Below are positions 1 through 8,926 of a stretch of DNA of 48,650 bases, piece by piece. The stretch spans positions 18,628 to 67,277 of the forward strand of contig JAIVJJ010000028.1 of assembly GCA_020200095.1 (NCBI GenBank). Reading direction: 5' to 3'. Source of the stretch: Acidobacteriota bacterium (GTDB taxonomy: Bacteria > Acidobacteriota > Blastocatellia > Pyrinomonadales > Pyrinomonadaceae). The translations under genes and the position numbers were made by a program. The first letter of the stretch is position 1. Every line of letters begins with the position of its first letter. Below the pieces are notes generated by a model that searched no databases, had not been told where the DNA came from, and saw nothing but the letters and a program-made list of their open reading frames with translations.

Positions 1-1
1 G

Positions 2-1627
2 GTGTCGCTCGAAAATAATCCGGCGCTGCTCGGCGTCGGTTATATCATCGGTCCGCGCATTGCCGGAATTATGTTCGCGGGCGGCGCACTTTCGTATTTA
101 GTTTTGATTCCGATGATTAAATACTTCGGCGCGGCTCTGCTCGAACCGCTTGCGCCTTCCACGTCGAAACTCATCGCGGATATGGCAATTGAAGGCAAAG
201 ACAGCATCCAAAGCACCTACGTTTTATACATCGGCGCGGGCGCGGTGGCAGCAGGCGGAATGATTAGTTTAGTCAGAAGCCTTCCGACAATTTGGCACGG
301 GCTTAAAGGCGGACTCGCAGATTTTCGCGGCGGAAGCGCGGTTAGAGATGAAAACGCCTTGCCGCGCACCGACCAAGACCTTTCGATGAAATGGGTCGTT
401 ATCGGAATTTTGGCGTTGATTATTGTTATCACGCTCGCGCCGTCTCTGAAGATGAATTTAATCGGCGCCATTCTGATTATCGTTTTCGGCTTTTTGTTTG
501 TTACCGTTTCATCGCGTCTAACGGGCGAAATCGGCTCGTCGTCAAATCCGATTTCGGGAATGACCGTAGCGACTTTACTTTTAACCTGTCTTGTTTTTCT
601 GCTTCTCGGCTGGACACAGCCTGACCCGTATTTCGTTACGGCACTGAGTGTCGGCGGAATTGTCTGTATCGCTGCGTCAAACGGCGGCACGACTTCGCAG
701 GATTTGAAAACCGGCTTTTGGGTCGGCGGAACGCCTTGGAAACAGCAAGTTGCAATCCTAATCGGCGCGACCGTTTCGGCTCTTTTGTTAGGTCCGATTT
801 TGATTCAGCTAAACAATTCTTCGACCGTTTATCAAAGAGTCGAGCCGACGGCTTTTAGTCAAGAATTTCGCGTTCCAGAACAACAACTTCTGCGTGAAGG
901 TGGACAATTAAAGGGCGAAAAGGTCGGCGAAACCTTTTTTAACGACCAGAACACATATCGCGTTTGGCATAACCCCGACGGAAAAGTCGGACCGGCAGGA
1001 CGTTATTTGATTGATACGCAGGGCAGACCCGCTTTTCTGGTTGATCCGGGCATTAACGGTGTGGTTAAAGAACGCGCCGACGGCACTGATGTTACAAAAT
1101 ACAACGCGCCGAAAGCGACTTTGATGAGCTACATTATCAAAGGAATTCTAAGTCAAGAATTACCCTGGGGATTGGTCTTGCTCGGCGTGATGATTGCGAT
1201 TGTCTTGGAACTTTCCGGCATTCCATCATTGGCTTTTGCCGTCGGATTATATTTGCCGATTGCCGTTTCCGCGCCGATTTTTGTCGGCGGATTCGTACGC
1301 TGGGCGGTTGATAAGGATTTGATTAAACGGCTTCGGAGACGTAATTTGACCGAAGAGGAAATCATCGCCGAAACCGATCGAAGTCCGGGCGTTCTGCTCG
1401 CTTCGGGCTACATCGCAGGCGGCGCGCTGGCGGGGATTCTGGTTGCGTTGGCGACTGAATTTTTGAGTGACACAGTGAAGAATTTTACGGATTGGTCGGA
1501 AGCTACCAATCCATTTTTCGCGGGAAACAATTCGGATTGGCTGGCAATGATTCCGTTCTGGATTCTCGCCCTTGTTCTCTATTACGTCGGGCGCGGAATG
1601 CTTTTAAGCGGAAGAAAATTAAGGTAA
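2..1627 (+). CDS. OPT family oligopeptide transporter, C-terminal part (5' end outside window)
   Basis: The window opens inside this gene: the frame is open from the first bases and the first visible codon (GTG at 2) is not a believable start. The visible 541 residues are mostly hydrophobic membrane segments, beginning with the motif NNPALLGVGYIIGPRIAG that is typical of the middle of OPT-family transporters. Full members usually have well over 600 residues, so an N-terminal part is missing here. OPT proteins import small peptides or metal chelates together with protons. Residues of about 275-375 form a hydrophilic extramembrane stretch between two membrane blocks, and the C-terminus ends in a basic GRGMLLSGRKLR tail. 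The gene is followed at once by a strong terminator-like hairpin. The family call is firm; the substrate cannot be told. Confidence 0.88.
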   Translation: MSLENNPALLGVGYIIGPRIAGIMFAGGALSYLVLIPMIKYFGAALLEPLAPSTSKLIADMAIEGKDSIQSTYVLYIGAGAVAAGGMISLVRSLPTIWHGLKGGLADFRGGSAVRDENALPRTDQDLSMKWVVIGILALIIVITLAPSLKMNLIGAILIIVFGFLFVTVSSRLTGEIGSSSNPISGMTVATLLLTCLVFLLLGWTQPDPYFVTALSVGGIVCIAASNGGTTSQDLKTGFWVGGTPWKQQVAILIGATVSALLLGPILIQLNNSSTVYQRVEPTAFSQEFRVPEQQLLREGGQLKGEKVGETFFNDQNTYRVWHNPDGKVGPAGRYLIDTQGRPAFLVDPGINGVVKERADGTDVTKYNAPKATLMSYIIKGILSQELPWGLVLLGVMIAIVLELSGIPSLAFAVGLYLPIAVSAPIFVGGFVRWAVDKDLIKRLRRRNLTEEEIIAETDRSPGVLLASGYIAGGALAGILVALATEFLSDTVKNFTDWSEATNPFFAGNNSDWLAMIPFWILALVLYYVGRGMLLSGRKLR

Positions 1628-1649
1628 ATTTCCGAAAAAGCATAGAAAC

Positions 1650-1690
1650 AAAAGCCGTTTTGCTTTATACTTCGCAGAACGGCTTTTTCA
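1650..1690 (+). terminator. Rho-independent terminator after OPT transporter
   Basis: A 10-bp perfect stem (1650-1659 AAAAGCCGTT with 1678-1687 AACGGCTTTT) encloses an 18-nt loop and runs into a T-rich stretch. It starts 22 bases after the transporter stop and ends about 40 bases before the next gene. Confidence 0.8.
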
Positions 1691-1731
1691 TTTTAAAGCA
1701 AAGCAAAATTACGCGAATAAACGGAGATAAA

Positions 1732-3732
1732 ATGTCAAGACAAACAGAATTTAACCCGCGCTTTTATCTTTTTCTAATGAAGGCTTCCGCTTGCTTTTTC
1801 GGCTTGTTACTCGGTTTTTTCATTTTATCGCCGAAGGCTTCGATGCAGGACGACGCGCCACCGCCGATGCCAATATCGGCAAATACGCCGGTAGTGGTAG
1901 TAAACGGGCGAATAATGGGCAATTACAAACCGACGCCCGAACCGCCGAAATCAACGATTCGCGGGCGCGTCATTTACGCCGATACGGGTCGTCCTGTGCG
2001 TCGCGCGGGTTTGATGTTGATGTCGGCGAAAGGTTCAAGCGGAGGAAGAGAAAATGCGGGCTTGACGAATGAACGCGGCGAATTTGAAATAAAAAACGTA
2101 ACCGAAGGCAGATATTTTGTTTCCGTTTCCACGCCCGGCGTTTTAACTCCGTTTAGCTCGTTAAGTACTTTTGAAAGAATCGGAACAGCGCAAGGCAACT
2201 CCGAACTTGCCGATGTTGCGAAAGATTTTCAAGAAGTTGTCGTCAACGGAATAAGCGACGTTGACGTAACGATTGTCGTCAGGCGCGGAGCGGCGATTAG
2301 CGGCAGAATTATGTATGCCGACGGCGAACCGGCAATCGGCATGCGCGTCGAAATTTTGCGGAAAAAAGGCGGCGAGTACACAGCCGTTGTTTCAAACATC
2401 AGCGAGATATTCGGCGCAATCTTCGGCGGCGCGGCGGGCGGAATGAAAACCGACGACCGCGGCGTTTTTCGCGTTGCCGGACTTCCGGCGGGCGAATACA
2501 TCGTGCGCGTGGTCGAAAATGTTTCGCACAGCGAAAAAGGACAAGGGCGCGACGATGAATTTATGGCTATAAGCGGTTTTAATCCGACTTCGATGGTCGC
2601 CACTTATTATCCGAATGCGAGCGATGTGAAAAAAGCCGAAGTTCTTAAAATCGAACTCGGTCAGGAACAATCGGAAGTAAATATCACAATTCCCGAACGC
2701 TCTCTTCACAATTTAAGCGGCGTGGTCATCAACAAAGCGACACGCGAGCCTCTGAAAAACGCTAGAATAAGCATAAAAAGCGACAACGACGTAAATTCGC
2801 TGTTCAGCAATATGCCTGAATTCGGCTCAAAAAACGAAGCGGACGAGCAAGGTCGCTGGAGCTACAAAGAACTGCCGGCGGGAAAATATACTTTAATCGT
2901 TCAGCCGTCTGACAGCTATGAATCAAGCGATGAAACAAAACCGCAAAAAGCAAAAACGCCGAAACTGGCGAAAGCGCTGAAGGAAATCGTTATCGCAAAC
3001 AAGGACGTAACGGATTTGGTTGTCGAACTCGGTTACGGCGCAACCGTTTCAGGCACGATAAGTTTTGAAAATCAACAAGCGTTTTCACAATCAATTTTCA
3101 TTTCGGCAACGGATGAAAAAGAAAAATTTTCAGAATCAGCTTTCGTCTATTCTCAACACTCCGACAACGGCAAACCCGTTCCGAAAAAAATCGAAAACTT
3201 TACGATTCAAGGCATTCCGGCGGGCAAAGTTTTTTTGAGCGTTAGTAACGGCGGTGGTCGCAGCGACAGCGACGGCGAGCAGGAGTTTTACGTTAAAAGC
3301 ATTCTCTTCGGCGGCAAAGACATTGTCGGCACAACGCTTGAAACCAAAGAAGGCGAGGAACTTAAAGGCGTTCAAATCATCCTCTCAAAAGATGTCGGTA
3401 AGTTGAAGGGAAAAGTTTCAAAGGCGGATAAAAGTCCGGCAATCGGCGCGAAAATTTCCTTCATTCCAATTGATAAAGGAAAATGGGGAAATTTAAATAC
3501 AAGCCTTTTTGCCTCGACAAACAGCGACGGCGAATTTGAAATTTCTGGCGCGCCGGGCGAATATTTCGTCGTTTTTGTTAAGGATTACGATTTTGCCAAC
3601 GAGAAAAACAAAGATAAAAGTCCTCTTGAACAAAAACGCGAGTGGCTGGAAAAGGAAATTACAAAAGCGCAAAAGGTAACAATTAAAGCTAAGGAAATGG
3701 AAAAAATTACTTTAACCTTGCCCGAAAAGTAA
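1732..3732 (+). CDS. Secreted carboxypeptidase-regulatory-like domain protein
   Basis: A 666-residue exported protein. The start at 1732 is chosen because the frame is open further upstream only by running back through the terminator and the previous gene, whereas the ATG at 1732 is preceded by GGAG and opens a hydrophobic membrane/signal segment (about residues 15-36). After a proline-rich linker come repeated beta-sandwich units of the CarboxypepD_reg/CNA-B type, each recognisable by a GRV(I)xxxxG...P opening and a closing LPAGEY-like turn: roughly residues 65-140, 175-255, 325-405, 430-510 and 550-620. Such proteins are abundant in Acidobacteriota, where they are thought to be cell-surface or periplasmic adhesive or binding proteins; no enzymatic residues are visible. 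The gene stands alone between a terminator and a long non-coding gap, so context gives no partner. Confidence 0.75.
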   Translation: MSRQTEFNPRFYLFLMKASACFFGLLLGFFILSPKASMQDDAPPPMPISANTPVVVVNGRIMGNYKPTPEPPKSTIRGRVIYADTGRPVRRAGLMLMSAKGSSGGRENAGLTNERGEFEIKNVTEGRYFVSVSTPGVLTPFSSLSTFERIGTAQGNSELADVAKDFQEVVVNGISDVDVTIVVRRGAAISGRIMYADGEPAIGMRVEILRKKGGEYTAVVSNISEIFGAIFGGAAGGMKTDDRGVFRVAGLPAGEYIVRVVENVSHSEKGQGRDDEFMAISGFNPTSMVATYYPNASDVKKAEVLKIELGQEQSEVNITIPERSLHNLSGVVINKATREPLKNARISIKSDNDVNSLFSNMPEFGSKNEADEQGRWSYKELPAGKYTLIVQPSDSYESSDETKPQKAKTPKLAKALKEIVIANKDVTDLVVELGYGATVSGTISFENQQAFSQSIFISATDEKEKFSESAFVYSQHSDNGKPVPKKIENFTIQGIPAGKVFLSVSNGGGRSDSDGEQEFYVKSILFGGKDIVGTTLETKEGEELKGVQIILSKDVGKLKGKVSKADKSPAIGAKISFIPIDKGKWGNLNTSLFASTNSDGEFEISGAPGEYFVVFVKDYDFANEKNKDKSPLEQKREWLEKEITKAQKVTIKAKEMEKITLTLPEK

Positions 3733-3951
3733 GGTAAAACGCCCGAAAATTTTATGGGATACAACTTTGAAGATTTGGTTTTTACCCGATAAAGTGAAAT
3801 ATCCGGCAAGGAGTGAATTTGCCTTTGGGAAAACCGATAAACTTTTAATTCTTTTCAAAACAATGCCAAAAACTCCTCGTTGAAACAATCCGCGACGATG
3901 CTAGACTTCCACTTGAAAACCTTACAAAGATGTAAAGCTTTTTGGTAAGTA

Positions 3952-3980
3952 TTGAATTTTCTCGAAAAAAGGTTTATAAC
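3952..3980 (+). promoter_or_regulatory. Sigma-70-type promoter for the PilZ gene
   Basis: TTGAAT (3952-3957) and TATAAC (3975-3980) are separated by 17 bases, 46 bases before the PilZ start. A clear GGAG ribosome-binding site follows at 4015-4018. The rest of the 293-base gap from 3733 holds no open frame, hairpin or repeat that I can support. Confidence 0.6.
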
Positions 3981-4025
3981 TTGTTTAACTCTCCATGGTA
4001 AAAGCTATACGAACGGAGTAAAAAA

Positions 4026-4499
4026 ATGATACGAAAATTGATTGCGCGCTTTAACAAATCAGTAACCAAGCGTGTCGTCTCAGCGCGTCTCGATTTTGAA
4101 GCGCCAATTAGCATTTCTTTTGAGCCAAGTCGTCAAACGGGAAAATTAAGTTCGCCGCTCGAAAATGTTTCTATCAAAGGCGTCAGCAAGGATTTGAGCG
4201 AATCGGGAATTGCTTTTGTCGTTCCGTTAATTCGTTTGAAAGAAAATTATCTGGTCGGCGAAAACCGCATGTTAAACGCCGAGCTTGATTTGCCAAACGG
4301 AAAGGTAAAAATGATTGTCGTCGGACAAAGATACGAACAGGTCATTGATAGGGATTCTGCGAGTGTGAAGTATCTAATCGGCGCGAAAATTGTGCAGATA
4401 ACAGAAGCTGACAAAGAAATCTACGAGTACTTTCTACGCCACAACGCGAATTTTAAGAAAAATTCGAAAGCGTTTAATTTCGGGATTGACAAAGGATGA
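4026..4499 (+). CDS. PilZ domain protein
   Basis: A 157-residue cytoplasmic protein with the layout of a single PilZ domain, the common bacterial receptor for the second messenger cyclic di-GMP. Visible marks are an early basic segment with R and K residues (about 15-22), the motif KDLSESGIAFVVP (about residues 58-70, matching the D-x-S-x-x-G element) and a closing strand YLIGAKIVQITEADKEIYEYFL, where PilZ domains end before a short helix. The N-terminal RxxxR box is not perfectly clear, so true c-di-GMP binding is an inference. The gene has its own promoter and GGAG site and is followed by a repeat and a terminator, so it appears to be monocistronic. Confidence 0.72.
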   Translation: MIRKLIARFNKSVTKRVVSARLDFEAPISISFEPSRQTGKLSSPLENVSIKGVSKDLSESGIAFVVPLIRLKENYLVGENRMLNAELDLPNGKVKMIVVGQRYEQVIDRDSASVKYLIGAKIVQITEADKEIYEYFLRHNANFKKNSKAFNFGIDKG

Positions 4500-4504
4500 A
4501 TTTA

Positions 4505-4589
4505 AGTGGTGAGCGGTGAGCGGTAAGTGAAATAAAGTGTATTCGTATCGCAAACAAAAATTCGCCATTTACCACTAACTGTTCAACGC
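4505..4589. repeat. Period-7 repeat in inverted halves
   Basis: From 4508 the top strand reads GTGAGCG GTGAGCG GTAAGTG, a seven-base tandem repeat. On the other strand, 4561-4589 reads as the similar heptads GTTAGTG GTAAATG GCGAATT. The two halves therefore form an imperfect inverted pair around a 30-base spacer. It lies between the PilZ stop and the terminator. It belongs with the period-7/8/10 repeats seen elsewhere in the window. Confidence 0.6.
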
Positions 4590-4627
4590 TAAATTAACTC
4601 TGCGTTTATCAGCTCTAAAAATTTTAC

Positions 4628-4669
4628 AAAAACCGCTGGGAATAAAGATTTCGGCGGTTTTTGTTTTTT
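4628..4669 (+). terminator. Rho-independent terminator after PilZ gene
   Basis: A 9-bp perfect stem (4628-4636 AAAAACCGC with 4654-4662 GCGGTTTTT), a 17-nt loop and a continuing T run to 4669. It ends only 28 bases before the next start codon, so the next gene must use a promoter overlapping the terminator tail or rely on read-through. Confidence 0.75.
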
Positions 4670-4697
4670 GTCTGATTATTGTGATTTAATTTTTAGA

Positions 4698-5690
4698 ATG
4701 AAAGAAAAAATTCGGATTGGAATCATCGGGACGGGTTTTGCGCGAAAGGTTCAAATTCCCGCATTTTTGCAATGCGACGATGTGGAAATTGTTTCAATTT
4801 CCAGCGGGCGTCGTGAAAATGCTGAAAACGCGGCGCGAGAATTTAACATCGCGCATTTTACTAACGATTGGCGCGAAACCGTTGAACGAAAAGATGTTGA
4901 TTTAATTTGCATAACAACGCCGCCGAATTTACATAAAGAAATGGCGCTTTTTGCGCTCGAACGCAGGAAACACGTTTTGTGCGAAAAGCCGATGGCGATG
5001 TCAGCAACGCAAGCGTGTGAAATGACTGAAAAAGCGAAGGAAAAGCAAGTGTTGGCTTTGACTGACTTCGAACTCAGATTTTTACACGGCAGACTAAAGG
5101 CATTTGAAATGATTCGTAATGGAGAAATTGGCAAAATCCGACACGCTAAATGCAATTTTCGCGCACCGCATCGTGGCAATACCGATGCTCCTTGGGATTG
5201 GTGGTCGGACGAAAAATCCGGCGGCGGCGCGCTCGGCGCAATCGGTTCGCACCAGATTGATTCGCTTTTTTGGTTTTTAAAAACGCAAATTTCAGATGTT
5301 TTTTGCCAGTTGCAAACTCACGTCAGAGAGCGTCGTGATCAAAAAACAGGCGATATGCGCGCGGTTTCATCTGATGACGAATCGAATTTAATCGTGCGAT
5401 TTGCTGACAGCGATTTTACCGAAAACGCAACCGGAACAATTTCCGTTTCGATGACGGAATTTCCCGCGTATCAAAACCGTATGGAATTATTCGGCACGAA
5501 ATCCTCTTTGAGAATTGAACACAGAGGAGAGCTTTTTTTCGGCAGACCAGACGAAAAAGATTGGCAGCCGCTTGAGGTTGATTTGGGCAAAGCGGTTAAA
5601 GGCGTTCCCGACACCGGATTTTCTCGCGGGTTTGTGAATTTCGCACCGAAAATTGTTGAGGCGGTTCGAGAATTTGTATTTCAAAAGTGA
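4698..5690 (+). CDS. Gfo/Idh/MocA family NAD(P)-dependent oxidoreductase
   Basis: A 330-residue oxidoreductase. The start at 4698 (MKEKIRIGIIGTG) is preferred over an in-frame TTG at 4668 that lies in the terminator tail. The N-terminal Rossmann fold shows the nucleotide motif GIIGTGFARKVQ (about residues 7-18), and the family signature EKPMAM (about 97-102) contains the lysine that helps bind the nicotinamide. The C-terminal half carries the usual beta-sheet substrate domain with DWWSDEKSGGGALGAIGSHQID, matching the GGG-x-x-x-D-x-G-x-H-x-x-D pattern. Members oxidise or reduce sugars, inositols and similar compounds, and the substrate cannot be read from sequence. The gene converges with the acyl-CoA synthetase, with only five bases between the two stop codons. 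Confidence 0.85.
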   Translation: MKEKIRIGIIGTGFARKVQIPAFLQCDDVEIVSISSGRRENAENAAREFNIAHFTNDWRETVERKDVDLICITTPPNLHKEMALFALERRKHVLCEKPMAMSATQACEMTEKAKEKQVLALTDFELRFLHGRLKAFEMIRNGEIGKIRHAKCNFRAPHRGNTDAPWDWWSDEKSGGGALGAIGSHQIDSLFWFLKTQISDVFCQLQTHVRERRDQKTGDMRAVSSDDESNLIVRFADSDFTENATGTISVSMTEFPAYQNRMELFGTKSSLRIEHRGELFFGRPDEKDWQPLEVDLGKAVKGVPDTGFSRGFVNFAPKIVEAVREFVFQK

Positions 5691-5695
5691 ACCTC

Positions 5696-7240
5696 TTAGC
5701 TTTTAACTGATTTATAGAGTTGCGCCAGCTCGCGTTTTAGTAATTTTCCGGTGGCGCCTTTCGGAATATCCGCAACAAAATGAATTGATTTCGGGCATTT
5801 GTAATCTGCCAAATGCTTCTTGCAAAAATTAATTAAATCTTCTTCGCACACCTTTTCATCTTCTTTCAAAACGACAAATGCCGTGACTTCTTCACCGTAT
5901 AATTCGTCAGGAACACCAATAACCGCCGCCGTCTCAACTGCTGGATGTGTGTAAAGCAGTTCGTCAATCTCACGCGGGTAGATGTTTTCACCGCCGCGAA
6001 TAATCATATCGGATTTGCGGTCAATAATGTAAAAAAATCCGTCCGCGTCTTTGTATCCAATATCTCCGGTGTGAAACCAACCATTGCGAAAAGCCTTTTT
6101 TGTCGCTTCTTCATTTTTGAAATAGCCTTTGAAAATGTTCTCGCCGCGCAAAACGATTTCTCCTAATTCGCCGTCGGGAACTTCACGGTCGTTTTCATTA
6201 AAAACTTTCATTTCGTTGCCCATTGCTTTTCCGCACGAACCGGGACGACGATTTTTATCCGGCGGATTAAACGTCGAGCGACAGGTTGATTCGCTCAAAC
6301 CGTAGCCTTCGATGACGAGACAATCGAAGGTTTCTTCAAACTTTTTTAAAACCTCCGCCGGAACAGGCGCCGAGCCGCACATTGCGAAGCGCAAAGTGCT
6401 GAGTGCTGAGTGCTGAGTGCTGAGTGCCGGATTCTCTGTCTGACTGTTGACTGCGAGAAGCATCGAAAGCATCGTCGCCACTGAGCCAAACGAAGTTATT
6501 TTGTAATCGGAAACAATCTTCCAAAAACGCGATGCAGAAAATTTCGGACAGACAACCGTCGAACCTCCGGCGTAAAGCGCGGTCATTGTTGTGACGGAAA
6601 CCGCGTTCATATGGAAAAGTGGCATTATCGTCAGCAATCTGTCGTTTTCGTCAAAGCCTAACCACTCGGTAATCTGCCGCGCATTGGCGATTAAATTTTC
6701 GTGCGTGAGCAAACAACCTTTTGGCTTTCCGGTTGTGCCGCTTGTATAAATGATAATCGCTTCGTCCTCTTTCTTGATTGAAATTCCATCTAATTTTTCA
6801 CTGAAATTTTTTGTAACTCCGGCTACGTTATCAAATTGAATTATATTTTGCAGATGCGGTAAATCGTGGCGAATTTTGTCAATATCAGTTTGAAACTGCG
6901 AATTAAAAAGCAGCATTTTGGCTTCCGAATCGTTTAGGGCAAAAGCAATTTCTTCCGGTTTTAAGAGCGAGTTAATCGGTCCCGCCAAAGCGCCGATTTT
7001 AAAACAAGCAAAATAAGCAATAACGTATTCGGCGCTGTTTGGCATCAAAAGACTTACAACATCGCCTTTTTTAATACCGTTTTCTGTAAACATATTTGCC
7101 GCGCGGTTAACGGCTTTATCAAATTCCGCATAAGTCCAACTTCTGCCGTCGGCTTCGGAAAATAAAAAAGTTTTATCGCTTCTTTCTTTGGCGCGGTTTT
7201 CGAGCAGTCGGCGCAAATTATTGTTGCTTTTTCCTCGCAT
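5696..7240 (-). CDS. Class I adenylate-forming acyl-CoA synthetase
   Basis: A 514-residue AMP-forming ligase that would activate a carboxylic acid to an acyl-adenylate and then an acyl-CoA. The order of motifs is complete: P-loop YTSGTTGKPKG (about residue 165), the GYGLSES aromatic/acid motif, the adenylate-binding HTGDIGYKDADG, the hinge DRKSDMIIRGGENI, and the C-terminal PKGATGKLLKREL with the catalytic lysine. It resembles long-chain fatty-acid or 4-coumarate-type CoA ligases; acid specificity is open. An unusual insertion of about 20 residues (VNSQTENPALSTQHSALST) sits just before the conserved LRFAMCGSAPVP strand and is encoded by a period-7 repeat described separately. The rest of the fold looks intact. 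The gene is divergent from the aldehyde dehydrogenase and convergent with the preceding oxidoreductase. Confidence 0.88.
   Translation of the reverse strand: MRGKSNNNLRRLLENRAKERSDKTFLFSEADGRSWTYAEFDKAVNRAANMFTENGIKKGDVVSLLMPNSAEYVIAYFACFKIGALAGPINSLLKPEEIAFALNDSEAKMLLFNSQFQTDIDKIRHDLPHLQNIIQFDNVAGVTKNFSEKLDGISIKKEDEAIIIYTSGTTGKPKGCLLTHENLIANARQITEWLGFDENDRLLTIMPLFHMNAVSVTTMTALYAGGSTVVCPKFSASRFWKIVSDYKITSFGSVATMLSMLLAVNSQTENPALSTQHSALSTLRFAMCGSAPVPAEVLKKFEETFDCLVIEGYGLSESTCRSTFNPPDKNRRPGSCGKAMGNEMKVFNENDREVPDGELGEIVLRGENIFKGYFKNEEATKKAFRNGWFHTGDIGYKDADGFFYIIDRKSDMIIRGGENIYPREIDELLYTHPAVETAAVIGVPDELYGEEVTAFVVLKEDEKVCEEDLINFCKKHLADYKCPKSIHFVADIPKGATGKLLKRELAQLYKSVKS
6396..6455. repeat. Heptamer tandem repeat inside acyl-CoA synthetase
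   Basis: Four copies of GTGCTGA and a variant GTGCCGG run head to tail from 6396 to 6430. A related period-7 stretch (CTGTCTG ACTGTTG ACTGCGA) follows at 6437-6457. On the coding strand the heptads read as ALSTQHSALST, inserted between two conserved blocks of the enzyme without breaking the frame. The same kind of serine/histidine-rich heptad peptide is known from cyanobacterial short tandem repeats; here it is in an apparent acidobacterial gene. Confidence 0.85.
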
Positions 7241-7287
7241 ATCCCGTATATTTTAGCGCACTCCATTTTGCTTTCAATTATTTTTCA

Positions 7288-7430
7288 ACGCAAAGGCGCA
7301 AGGCTGCAAGGATTTTTGATAAGTGATTTTTTTGCAAAAAGAAATTGCGTGCCGGCGACCCAAAAAAGATTTATTGCTTTCTTTCGTATGTCTCGCCGAT
7401 AAATTCTTTCCTTAGCGTCTTTGCGTCAAA
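7288..7430. repeat. Period-8 repeat as inverted pair before aldehyde dehydrogenase
   Basis: The left half (7288-7312) reads ACGCAAAG GCGCAAGG CTGCAAGG. The right half (7410-7430) read on the other strand gives ACGCAAAG ACGCTAAG G. They are inverted copies of the same eight-base unit with about 97 bases between. The right half ends seven bases before the aldehyde dehydrogenase ATG, and no Shine-Dalgarno sequence is present there. Confidence 0.65.
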
Positions 7431-7437
7431 TTTTCTT

Positions 7438-8916
7438 ATGACTATTTATCAAAATTTCATTAACGGTGAATGGCTCGAATCATCTTCGGACAGAACCGCG
7501 CAAAACGTCAATCCGGCAAACACAAACGACTGTCTAGGGACAATAAAATTAGCGACCCGCGAAGAAGCGCGAAAAGCGGTCGAATCTGCGTATAACGCTT
7601 TTCGGGATTGGAAAAGCACGCCCGCGCCGACGCGCGGCAAAATCGTCGCTAAATTTGCAAGGCTTCTAGAAGATTACAAAGAAGAAGTCTCACAAATCTT
7701 AACGCGCGAAGAAGGTAAAACTCTGGCTGAATCGCGCGGCGAGCTGCAGCGTTCAATCAACGTCGCGGAATTTTGCGCGGGCGAAGCAAGACGTTTGAAC
7801 GGCGAAACAATTCAATCGGAATTGCCCGCCAATTTCGCTTACACAATCAAAGAGCCGCACGGCGTTGTGGCTTGCATCACGCCTTGGAATTTTCCCGTTG
7901 CCATTCCGGTTTGGAAAATCGCGCCCGCGCTTGTTGCCGGAAACACGGTTGTTTTCAAACCTGCCGAAGCTACGCCCGCAACCGCCGTGCGCCTTTGCGA
8001 GATTTTTGAAGAAGCCGGAATTCCGAAAGGCGTTTTGAATTTGATTCTCGGCAAAGGTTCGGAAATCGGCGACGAGATTGTAAATCATCCGGCGGTCAAA
8101 GCAATTTCCTTCACGGGTTCAACTGAAACCGGCATTAAATTATATGAACAAGGCGCACGGCGCGGCGCGAAAGTGCAATGCGAAATGGGCGGCAAAAATC
8201 CGGTTGTCGTGATGGAAGATTGCGATATGGATTTGGCGGTCGAATCAACGGCGCAAGGCGCGTTCGGCTCAACCGGTCAACGCTGCACGGCAACATCGCG
8301 CGCGGTCGTAGTTGATAAAATCGCCGACGAATTTGTTTCTAAAATTGTTGAAAGAGCAAAGCGAATGCGAATCGGCGATGGTGCGGATGCGAATACAGAA
8401 ATGGGTCCGATTGTTGACGAAAAGCAATTCAACACGGTTCTTAAATACATCGACATTGGGCGCGAAGACGGCGCGGAAATGCTTTACGGCGGCAAACGCG
8501 CGGAAGGGGACGGACTTGAAAACGGCTATTTTGTCGAGCCGACGGTTTTCGATAAAGTTACGCCCGATATGCGAATCGCGCAGGAAGAAATTTTCGGACC
8601 CGTCCTGTCGGTTTTGCGCGTCAAGGATTTTGACGATGCAATGATTGCAGCAAACGATTCGCAATATGGCTTGACCTCTTCGATTTTCACGGGCGACCCA
8701 AATTTGATTTTCCGCTTTGTTCAGGAAATCGAAACCGGAATGACGCACATTAACTCGCCGACGACCGGCGGCGAAGCGCACATTCCGTTTGGCGGCGTGA
8801 AAATGACCGGCATCGGCGCACGCGAGCAAGGCTCGACCGCGCTCGATTTTTACACGGAATTGAAAGTCGTTTATGTGGATTACACGGGGCGCAAGCGTGA
8901 AGGAAATTTATATTAA
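7438..8916 (+). CDS. Aldehyde dehydrogenase, probably (methyl)malonate-semialdehyde or 2-oxoglutarate-semialdehyde type
   Basis: A complete 492-residue NAD(P)-dependent aldehyde dehydrogenase. The start at 7438 (MTIYQNFINGEW) fits the family; an in-frame upstream start would code through the intergenic repeat. Visible motifs: PWNFPV at the cofactor pocket, FTGSTETG of the Rossmann fold, general base Glu249 in CEMGGKNP, and nucleophile Cys283 in GQRCTATSR. The GGKNP and GQRCTATS forms are typical of 2-oxoglutarate semialdehyde dehydrogenases. Because pyrimidine catabolism genes lie downstream, oxidation of malonic semialdehyde formed from beta-alanine is an attractive role, but this is inference from context. 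The start has no Shine-Dalgarno sequence and lies just after a period-8 repeat. Confidence 0.85.
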   Translation: MTIYQNFINGEWLESSSDRTAQNVNPANTNDCLGTIKLATREEARKAVESAYNAFRDWKSTPAPTRGKIVAKFARLLEDYKEEVSQILTREEGKTLAESRGELQRSINVAEFCAGEARRLNGETIQSELPANFAYTIKEPHGVVACITPWNFPVAIPVWKIAPALVAGNTVVFKPAEATPATAVRLCEIFEEAGIPKGVLNLILGKGSEIGDEIVNHPAVKAISFTGSTETGIKLYEQGARRGAKVQCEMGGKNPVVVMEDCDMDLAVESTAQGAFGSTGQRCTATSRAVVVDKIADEFVSKIVERAKRMRIGDGADANTEMGPIVDEKQFNTVLKYIDIGREDGAEMLYGGKRAEGDGLENGYFVEPTVFDKVTPDMRIAQEEIFGPVLSVLRVKDFDDAMIAANDSQYGLTSSIFTGDPNLIFRFVQEIETGMTHINSPTTGGEAHIPFGGVKMTGIGAREQGSTALDFYTELKVVYVDYTGRKREGNLY

Positions 8917-8926
8917 AGAGAAAATT

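Noticed and set aside
8269-8829. Long minus-strand open frame inside the aldehyde dehydrogenase
   Set aside because: A codon-bias shadow: rich in Arg, Phe and Asn, with no family motif, fully inside a complete enzyme gene.
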